Source of the DNA: Kolteria novifilia
GTDB lineage: Bacteria; Planctomycetota; Planctomycetia; Kolteriales; Kolteriaceae
Direction of reading: 5' to 3'
DNA: 64,000 nt
Assembly (NCBI GenBank): GCA_007748055.1
Contig: CP036279.1
Coordinates: 5,580,001-5,644,000 of the forward strand
Shown here: positions 58,122 through 64,000 of the stretch, piece after piece
Layout: each line of letters starts with the position of its first letter
Position numbering within the stretch: the stretch's first letter is position 1
Made by a program: the position numbers and the translations under genes
Notes under the pieces: model-generated
Database searches by the model: none
Told to the model about the DNA's origin: nothing
Seen by the model: only the letters and a program-made list of their open reading frames with translations

Positions 58122-59420
58122 ATGACCAACGCCGAGCGTATTTTCCAGGAGCTGGACATGAGCCCCCAATCGGACAACATCTACATCCAAACGATGTCCG
58201 AGATCCTGCTCGCCGCCGACCGGGTAAAGGTGCCTCGCCGGCTTCAATTGATCCTCGCGCAACCGAAGAAGGAGGTCATGGTCCACTTCCCGGTACAGAT
58301 GGAAGATGGCCGCTATGAGCTCTTCAAGGGATACCGCGTTCAGCACAACAACGTCGTGGGACCCTATAAGGGCGGTATTCGCTATCACTCCGAGGTGAGC
58401 CTCGATCACATCAAGGCGCTGGCGGCCCTGATGACGATGAAGTGCGCCTTGGTTCGACTCCCCTTCGGTGGCGCCAAGGGGGGTGTCAAAATCACTCCAC
58501 GCAAGCACACCCGCACGGAATTGATGCGGGTCACGCGGCGCTTCACCAGCGAGCTGCGCGCGAACATCGGTCCCGACTACGATATCCCCGCCCCCGACGT
58601 CGGCACCGACGCCCAGACGATGGCGTGGATGGCCGACACCTACATCAATCTGAAGGAACCGGCCTTCCGCTTGGGAGGGAGTGTCGTCACCGGCAAGCCA
58701 CTCGCCTTTGGCGGCTCGCACGGGCGCGGCAAGGCGACGGGCCAGGGCCTGGTCTTCGTCGTCGCGGAACTGCTTCCGGAGATGGGCTACCGCCTGAGCG
58801 AAAGCAGCTTCAGCCTGGTCGGCTACGGCAATGTCGGCTCCTGGACCGGCCGACTTCTCGCCGAACGCGGCGCGACGATGCGAGCGGTCCTCGATCACAC
58901 CGGCGCCATCGGTAATCCCGAGGGCATCGATCCGGTCGCCCTCGCCATGCACGTCGAGGAGACCGGAGGCGTCGCCGGCTTCGCCGGTACCTCGGCGCTG
59001 AGCCCCGACGAGTTCTACCAGACCGAGGTCGACCTCTTCATCCCCGCGGCGCTTGAGCAGATGATCGATGCCCGGGTGGCGAGATTACTCAAGTGCAAGG
59101 TGCTGATCGAGGCGGCCAACGCTCCCGTCACGCCGGCGGCCGATCGCCACCTCACGGAACAGGGCGTTGAGGTCCTACCCGCGATCTTGTGCAATTCGGG
59201 CGGCGTCACCGTCAGCTACTTTGAGTGGAAACAGAACCGTCAAGCCGAGACCTGGGAACTGGAAGTGGTCGATCACCAACTGCAGAAGCTGATGGTCGAG
59301 ACCGCTCGGCGGGTCAAGCAAATGGCCGAGGAACTCGGGTGCGACATGCGAACCGCCGCCTACTGCTCAGCGCTCGAGTACATCGGCAGCGTCTACTCCC
59401 TTCGCGGCATCTTCCCCTAA
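58122..59420 (+). CDS. Glutamate dehydrogenase (Glu/Leu/Phe/Val family)
   Basis: A protein of 432 aa. The N-terminal dimerisation part has 'YRVQHNNVVGPYKGGIRYHSEVSLDHIKALAALMTMKCALVRLPFGGAKGGVKI', with catalytic Lys119 in the family signature, and 'APDVGTDAQTMAWM' with the conserved Asp. The C-terminal Rossmann domain starts 'LVGYGNVGSWTGRLLAERGATM'. It interconverts glutamate and 2-oxoglutarate plus ammonium; the GxGNVG pattern does not by itself settle NAD or NADP. A perfect TTGACA lies 40 bp upstream without a clear -10. Confidence 0.95.
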   Translation: MTNAERIFQELDMSPQSDNIYIQTMSEILLAADRVKVPRRLQLILAQPKKEVMVHFPVQMEDGRYELFKGYRVQHNNVVGPYKGGIRYHSEVSLDHIKALAALMTMKCALVRLPFGGAKGGVKITPRKHTRTELMRVTRRFTSELRANIGPDYDIPAPDVGTDAQTMAWMADTYINLKEPAFRLGGSVVTGKPLAFGGSHGRGKATGQGLVFVVAELLPEMGYRLSESSFSLVGYGNVGSWTGRLLAERGATMRAVLDHTGAIGNPEGIDPVALAMHVEETGGVAGFAGTSALSPDEFYQTEVDLFIPAALEQMIDARVARLLKCKVLIEAANAPVTPAADRHLTEQGVEVLPAILCNSGGVTVSYFEWKQNRQAETWELEVVDHQLQKLMVETARRVKQMAEELGCDMRTAAYCSALEYIGSVYSLRGIFP

Positions 59421-59458
59421 TGAACGGTCAAACGTCTAATTTCGTGCCGGTTGTGTAG

Positions 59459-59540
59459 CTCGTTCTCACTGGCTGACAAGAAGCCAGTGGCCCCCAACAC
59501 CAGCTTGGGTGCCATGCCCACGCTGGCTGTCGGCATGCGG
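59459..59540. repeat. Two dispersed hairpin elements back to back
   Basis: The 23-nt hairpin (59467-59489; arms CACTGGCT and AGCCAGTG, loop GACAAGA) is followed directly by the GGGTGCCATGCCCAC…GGCATGCGG element (59507-59540). This ties the two families, elsewhere separate, into one composite copy. It lies downstream of the glutamate dehydrogenase gene. Confidence 0.8.
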
Positions 59541-59620
59541 AGCACGCCTTCGATTCGGCAAGATCTCGCACGAACGATGGACGAGACTTCATGGAGCGAA
59601 CTTACCCATCAGGACACGGG

Positions 59621-60955
59621 TCAGTTCAAGGAGGCCGCGGCGTCCTCGGGGACGTCGGGCTCGTTGGGTTGGAGAGGGGTCTTCGACGTTCCGGTGATCA
59701 ATCGCGCGGAACGATTGCGGGTGACATAGTTCCAGGCCCATTGCACCAGCACGAGCATCCGGCTCTGAAACTGAACGATGTACATTAGGTGCACGAAGAG
59801 CCAGAGCATCCAGGCGAGACTGCCATGGACGTGGGCCCACCCCAAGTTGGCGACGGCCGCCCGGCGACCGATCGTCGCCATGCTACCGCGATCGTGGTAT
59901 TCGAATGGCTCCCGCGGATCGTCGTCGAGACGCGCCTTGATCAGGTCCGCCACGTAACTTCCCTGCTGCATCGCGACCGGCGCGATCCCCGGAAGGGGCT
60001 TGCCCTCATCGTCGACGCAGTGGGCCATGTCACCAATCACGAAGATCTCCGGATGCTCAGGCAGACAGAGAAACGGGTCGACATGCAACCTGCCCGCGCG
60101 GTCCCGCGGGGCCCCGGTCGCCTTGGCGATCCGGCTCGCCAGCGACGAAGCCTGCACCCCCGCCGCCCAGATGACGGTGTGCGTCGCCAGTTCCTCGGTC
60201 CCGGCCGGAGTCCGCATGACGACTCGATCAGGGGTGATGTCCGTGACGAGCGTCTTGGTTCGGATCTCAATGCCGAGATCCTCGAGGAGGCGTAGGGCAT
60301 GGCCGGACAAATCCTCCGGGTAGGGCGGCAAGACCCGATCACTACCATCGAGAAGAACCACCCGAGCCTTCGATGAGTCGATCGAACGAAAATCGTGGCG
60401 CAAGGTATGAAAAGCGATCTCGGCGATCGCGCCAGCCATCTCCAGCCCGGTCGGCCCGGCTCCCACGACCACGAAGGTCAGCCACGCGGCGCGTGGGGCG
60501 GGGTCGGTGAGTCGCTCGGCGGTCTCGAACGCGAGCAAGATCCGTCGGCGAATCTCGGTCGCGTCCTCGATCGTCTTGAGCCCCGGAGCGACGCCTTCCC
60601 ATTCGTCGTGGCCGAAGTAGCTATGCCGTGCTCCCGCGGCGACGATCAACGAGTCGTAGGGGATCGCACGTCCCTCGGCGAGCCGAACCTCCTTGGCCTC
60701 GACATCGACGGTATCGACATTTCCCAGCAAGACGCGAGCGTTCTGTTGCGATCGAAGAATCGAGCGCAGCGGCGCGGCGATGTTGGCGGGGGAGAGTGCC
60801 CCGGTGGCGACTTGATAGAGCAGCGGCTGGAAGAGATGGAAGTTGCGACGATCCAGAAGAGTGACTTGGACAGGAGCGTGGCGCAACGATGTCGTCGCGT
60901 AGAGCCCTCCGAAACCTCCTCCGACCACGACTACACGGTGCCTCTCCACGTTCAC
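59621..60955 (-). CDS. ndh: Type II NADH dehydrogenase-like FAD oxidoreductase
   Basis: About 444 aa from the GTG at 60955 (a second GTG at 60949 is possible); a longer frame encodes unlikely residues. The FAD-binding dinucleotide fold 'RVVVVGGGFGGLYATTSLRHAPVQVTLLDRRNFHLFQPLLYQVATGALSP' is typical of NDH-2. The NADH-binding fold is 'LTFVVVGAGPTGLEMAGAIAEIA', and the C-terminal FAD motif is 'EIFVIGDMAHCVDDEGKPLPGIAPVAMQQG'. The C-terminus has a hydrophobic helix ('LAWMLWLFVHLMYIVQF') for membrane attachment. It would oxidise NADH and reduce quinone without proton pumping. Confidence 0.92.
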   Translation of the reverse strand: MNVERHRVVVVGGGFGGLYATTSLRHAPVQVTLLDRRNFHLFQPLLYQVATGALSPANIAAPLRSILRSQQNARVLLGNVDTVDVEAKEVRLAEGRAIPYDSLIVAAGARHSYFGHDEWEGVAPGLKTIEDATEIRRRILLAFETAERLTDPAPRAAWLTFVVVGAGPTGLEMAGAIAEIAFHTLRHDFRSIDSSKARVVLLDGSDRVLPPYPEDLSGHALRLLEDLGIEIRTKTLVTDITPDRVVMRTPAGTEELATHTVIWAAGVQASSLASRIAKATGAPRDRAGRLHVDPFLCLPEHPEIFVIGDMAHCVDDEGKPLPGIAPVAMQQGSYVADLIKARLDDDPREPFEYHDRGSMATIGRRAAVANLGWAHVHGSLAWMLWLFVHLMYIVQFQSRMLVLVQWAWNYVTRNRSARLITGTSKTPLQPNEPDVPEDAAASLN

Positions 60956-61565
60956 CTCGCGAGGAATGTCTCGTTGCCTGTCGCGGGTGAGTATAGAGAC
61001 TCGCGGTCGAGGGGAAGAGTGCTCGGAAGATATTCCGCAACATCGTGTCGAGTTTGGGGAGTGAGGCGAAGGTCGTTTAAGGGAACCGTCGTGACTTGGG
61101 GAGGAATCCCAGGTGGGGAGGAAGAGGAGCGAGAAAGGGATGAAGCGAAAAAGGATGTCAAGAAACGCCACGCCCGGGCAGTCTTGCGACTAGCCCGGGC
61201 CCAAGCGACCCTCAGGGTCCCGTCCATCCCTTCGGCAGCCTGGCGACCACAAACCGAACCCCCTCAAATCCAGTTCGTGGCCCATGGCTTTGCGCCCCAG
61301 CCTCACGGCTGGTTTGCCCTTTCGTGGGAAGAACATGTGACTGTTCATCCGCACAACAGAAAAGTAGTTCAGGGTTCATCGTTGTCAAATCAATGCGAAG
61401 AGTTTTTTAGAGCATGTTCGCAATTCACCGATCGCATTTCGCTCTTAGCGAAACCACCGGCCACGACGTGTCCGGCCAAACGCGTCAAGCCAACAGGCAC
61501 GTCGGAACGGGCCGCTTCGCGGTGCTCGTCAATCGGAGGAAGAACGCTCGCCGATAGGCGGGAAT
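60956..61565. other. Long leader with GC hairpin, no gene seen
   Basis: A strong hairpin at 61172-61200 has arms GCCCGGGC and GCCCGGGC with an inner GTC/GAC stem, and a second GACCCT-AGGGTC palindrome follows near 61209. Plus-strand and minus-strand frames here look random. Confidence 0.45.
61361..61388 (-). promoter_or_regulatory. Possible promoter toward the ndh gene
   Basis: On the minus strand TTGACA (61388-61383) and TACTTT (61366-61361) are 16 bases apart in the most AT-rich stretch of the gap. The leader would be about 400 bases and would include the GC hairpin at 61172-61200. Confidence 0.35.
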
Positions 61566-62621
61566 TCACCAGCGAATCACGGCGCTGGCCCACGTCAGGC
61601 CCGCCCCGAAACCGCTGACGAGAATTGAGTCGCCGTGGCTGATCAACGCTTGGCGACGCGCCTCGTCGAGCGCGATGGGAATCGAACCCGCGGAGGTGTT
61701 GCCGTAACGCCAGAGGTTGTTGAAGACCCGCTCCCGTGGGAACCCAATGACGTCGCCGACCGCGTTGATGATGCGGACATTGGCCTGATGGGGTACGAAG
61801 AGATTGACGTCGTCCGCCGTCAGCCCAGCATGTTCGAGCACCTCTTGCGTCGACTCGGTGACGGTGTTGCACGCCCATTTGAAGACGGCCCGACCATCCA
61901 TCTGCAAGAAATGCTTCGCCTGTTCCAACGCTTCGGGCGTCGGCGGCATCCTGCTGCCACATGCCGGACGACTCAACAAGTCGCTTCCCGATCCATCGGC
62001 GGCGATGTGGTACGAAAGAAAACCCTGATCATCGCCCCCGGCCGAAAGCAACACCGCTCCGGCACCGTCCCCGAAGAGCGGATAGGTCTTCATGTCGTCC
62101 GGGTTGATCACCCGACTGTTGGTGTCCCCGCCGACGACCAGACACAGCTTCGAATTGCCCGATTTGACGAACTGCGCCCCGACGACCAGCGCGTAGAGGA
62201 AACCCGCGCACGCGGCCTGGACATCGAACGCTCCGCAGTAGAGCCCGAGCCGATCCTGCAGCAAGCAGCCTGTCGAGGGAAAGCTCATGTCGGGCGTGAA
62301 GGTGCCGACGACGAGCAGATCGATGTCGCCCGGATCGACGCCCGCGGACTCGATGCAGCGTCGCGAGGCCTCGTAACAGAGGTCGCTGGTCGCGATTCCC
62401 TCCGGCGCGTGGCGGCGTTCGCGAATCCCGGTACGCTGGACGATCCAGTCCGAATCGAACCCGAGCCGCTGCTCCAGTTCCTCGTTGGTCACGACTTGAT
62501 CGGGGACGTAGCTCCCTGTCCCGATGATCTGAAATCCGGTGAGCGAGGTTGTTCGCCCGATGCGCCGCGATGCTCCATCCATGGTTCGGGTACGCGTTCG
62601 GGACATGGTCGGTGCTGTCAT
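61566..62621 (-). CDS. fabH: 3-oxoacyl-ACP synthase III (FabH)
   Basis: A protein of 351 aa, ATG at 62621 with AGGAGAAGG upstream. The catalytic triad is complete: Cys138 ('DVQAACAGFLYAL'), His278 ('FVPHQANVRI') and Asn308 ('RYGNTSAGSIPIAL'). The N-terminus has 28 extra residues before the usual 'IIGTGSYVPDQVVTNEELE' start. FabH condenses acetyl-CoA with malonyl-ACP to start fatty acid synthesis. No other fab gene is in the window. Confidence 0.95.
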   Translation of the reverse strand: MTAPTMSRTRTRTMDGASRRIGRTTSLTGFQIIGTGSYVPDQVVTNEELEQRLGFDSDWIVQRTGIRERRHAPEGIATSDLCYEASRRCIESAGVDPGDIDLLVVGTFTPDMSFPSTGCLLQDRLGLYCGAFDVQAACAGFLYALVVGAQFVKSGNSKLCLVVGGDTNSRVINPDDMKTYPLFGDGAGAVLLSAGGDDQGFLSYHIAADGSGSDLLSRPACGSRMPPTPEALEQAKHFLQMDGRAVFKWACNTVTESTQEVLEHAGLTADDVNLFVPHQANVRIINAVGDVIGFPRERVFNNLWRYGNTSAGSIPIALDEARRQALISHGDSILVSGFGAGLTWASAVIRW

Positions 62622-62859
62622 CCTTCTCCTGAGAGCGTCGGCATCGCCGCGTTGGCGACATGGAGCTTGTTCCCGTTGATCGTTTCCTCGACGGGAGGCA
62701 TTCTAGACGCCAACGATTCGGCTCTCGCCGGCTGAGGGGTTATACGGCCTCCCCCAGTCGACAGCCAGGCGCCTTCCGGGAGACCCCTATCGGCGAGTGG
62801 AGTGACCACGAATGAGCATCGCTTATTCAGATACGTCTCACCGATCTGTCTAGGCCATA

Positions 62860-63876
62860 TTATCGCTCTCGTGCCACTCCGACAAACGCCTCGAAATTCT
62901 CCGGCTTCGCCAGTCGGTCCATTCCATGGTCGAGGTTGAGAACGTGACGCTCTCCGCCGCCGTGCTCCAGGCACGTTCGCGTCGCCTCGCGAACCTCCTC
63001 CTGACTCCCGTCGATCAAGAGTTCGTGGTCGACATTTCCTTGAACGACGAGGTCCGGATGCCGCTGCTTGATCGCCGCCAAATCGTGATTTTTGCCTAAA
63101 CTCAGCACCTTTACCCCAGATTCCACCGCCAAGTCGACGTAGGGAAGATCCTTCACAAACAAGATCGAAGTCCCCGCCACCTCCGAGAAGACACGTTGGT
63201 GATAGCGCTGGGCGTGCTCGAGATACTCCTCGCGCGCCAATCCGCCGGCCCAAGAGTCGAAAAGCTGATACGCGACCGCTCCCTCCCCCAACACGTCGCC
63301 AAGAAAGTGAGAAGTCGCCCGCGAAATCCGTTCGAGCAGCTCGCGCCACGTCGCCCCCTGCTCCGCGATGAACCGCCTCGTCGCCACGAGATCCTTCCCG
63401 GTTCCGATCATGTACGTCGCCAGCGTGAAGGGGGCTCCCGCGAAACTGAGGATCGGTAGCTCACCGTCGAGTTCCCGCTTTACCGTTCGCAGGATCTCCA
63501 GCACGTTGGCGTAACGCGAAGGGTCGGGCGTTGGGTCGAGTTTCTGGACATCGGCCATCGAACGAATGGGGTGGTCCGGCACCGGGCCGCGTTTGGGCAC
63601 GAGTTTGAATCGCTGTCCCATCGCGATCGCCAGGGTGGTGATGTCGTAGAAGAGAATGATCCCATCGACCCCGAAGCGGCGCGGACAGAGCGTCGCTTGA
63701 GCCGAGAGTTCGACGTTATCGTTGAACTCGTAGAAGGAGAGATCCCCGCGAAGACGGCGAAATTCGGGATCCCAACGTCCCGCTTGCCGCATCGCCCACA
63801 CGGGAGTTCGCTCGACCTTCTCGCCACGAAGGGCCCGCGTCAGCAGGTGTTCGCGATCGCCTGACTCTACAGCCAT
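62860..63876 (-). CDS. hemE: Uroporphyrinogen decarboxylase
   Basis: A protein of 338 aa. The N-terminal signature 'TPVWAMRQAGRWDPEFRRLRG' (R-Q-A-G-R), the 'GVDGIILFYDITTLAIAMG' strand with the substrate-binding Asp, 'FAGAPFTLATYMIG' and the closing 'VQGNVDHELL…HVLNLDHGM' are all present. It decarboxylates uroporphyrinogen III to coproporphyrinogen III in heme synthesis. Tandem with and overlapping the gene upstream (10 bases), which is probably hemH, so the two are coupled. Confidence 0.96.
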   Translation of the reverse strand: MAVESGDREHLLTRALRGEKVERTPVWAMRQAGRWDPEFRRLRGDLSFYEFNDNVELSAQATLCPRRFGVDGIILFYDITTLAIAMGQRFKLVPKRGPVPDHPIRSMADVQKLDPTPDPSRYANVLEILRTVKRELDGELPILSFAGAPFTLATYMIGTGKDLVATRRFIAEQGATWRELLERISRATSHFLGDVLGEGAVAYQLFDSWAGGLAREEYLEHAQRYHQRVFSEVAGTSILFVKDLPYVDLAVESGVKVLSLGKNHDLAAIKQRHPDLVVQGNVDHELLIDGSQEEVREATRTCLEHGGGERHVLNLDHGMDRLAKPENFEAFVGVARER

Positions 63877-64000
63877 CCTTGGGCCTCCCGTTCGACGATT
63901 CCCTTGAGTGCCTCGATGAAGGGCGGATCGTCATTGACGCAGGGGACCCGCACCAGCGTTTCCCCGCCGCCGCTCCGAAACTCCTCGAGCCCTTCGTAGC
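63867..64000 (-). CDS. hemH: Probable ferrochelatase, C-terminal 43 residues (partial)
   Basis: The minus-strand frame enters at the right edge and ends at 63867, leaving 43 residues: 'YEGLEEFRSGGGETLVRVPCVNDDPPFIEALKGIVEREAQGWL'. The 'RVPCVNDDPPFIEAL' block matches the end of ferrochelatases (R-V/M-P-x-L/V-N-D-x-P-x-F-I-x-A-L), and the overlap with hemE fits a heme operon. Ferrochelatase inserts iron into protoporphyrin IX. Only the tail is visible, so the call is provisional. Confidence 0.6.
   Translation of the reverse strand, partial: YEGLEEFRSGGGETLVRVPCVNDDPPFIEALKGIVEREAQGWL

Noticed and set aside
61172-61200. Rho-independent terminator
   Set aside because: The GC hairpin is strong but lacks a T-run on either strand.

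Overview
The window is high-GC bacterial DNA that most likely comes from a member of the Planctomycetota. The evidence is the mix of gene families: DUF1549/DUF1553 and DUF1501 proteins, a DUF1559 protein with a prepilin-type N-terminus, two secreted sulfatases, two Gfo/Idh/MocA oxidoreductases (one with a Tat signal), an AsmA-like protein, and intergenic DNA filled with hairpin and tandem repeats of the 'CCCCTCACCCC…GGGGAGAGGGG' kind. I did not recognise any rRNA, tRNA or CRISPR array.

Layout. 1-6.7 kb: the start of a secreted Pro/Thr-rich protein leaving the window on the left, a Cys-rich secreted HEAT-like protein, and a type VI secretion baseplate trio tssE-tssF-tssG. 6.8-16.6 kb: a sulfatase, an AsmA-like protein, a TPR protein, an HDOD signalling protein, a PQQ-type beta-propeller lipoprotein, a 16-unit 27-bp minisatellite and a Gfo/Idh/MocA oxidoreductase. 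16.6-28.9 kb: a frameshifted DUF2335 membrane gene with a small upstream ORF, DUF2239, an MFS transporter divergent from larB, a Tat-exported oxidoreductase, a degenerate alpha/beta hydrolase, a 14-repeat WD40 protein with a zinc ribbon, and an overlapping pair of enolase-superfamily enzyme and alpha/beta hydrolase. 29-36.2 kb: an ECF sigma factor, a probable membrane anti-sigma factor, a coiled-coil secreted protein and a DUF1549/DUF1553 protein, tightly overlapping, followed after a 1-kb repeat array by a DUF1501 protein.

36.7-50 kb: a hybrid histidine kinase, a methyltransferase, three small genes of unknown function, a two-domain fasciclin protein, a DUF3050 protein, a DUF423 membrane protein, then a run of DUF1559 protein, lipoprotein, M14-type carboxypeptidase and sulfatase. 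50-58 kb: a LOG-family nucleotide hydrolase, an aspartate:alanine-exchanger-type transporter, and a signalling island consisting of a double-HisKA/REC/class III cyclase protein, a stand-alone receiver, a class II cyclic-nucleotide phosphodiesterase-like MBL protein and a GAF-PP2C phosphatase. 58-64 kb: glutamate dehydrogenase, type II NADH dehydrogenase, FabH, HemE and the C-terminus of a probable ferrochelatase.

The most unusual items are the double-HisKA cyclase lacking an ATPase domain, the six-frame-open minisatellite, the dispersed hairpin families (one copy supplies the stop codon of a sulfatase), the IS5-like MITE, the non-catalytic hydrolase, and several promoters whose -10 box sits only 6-7 bases before the start codon.
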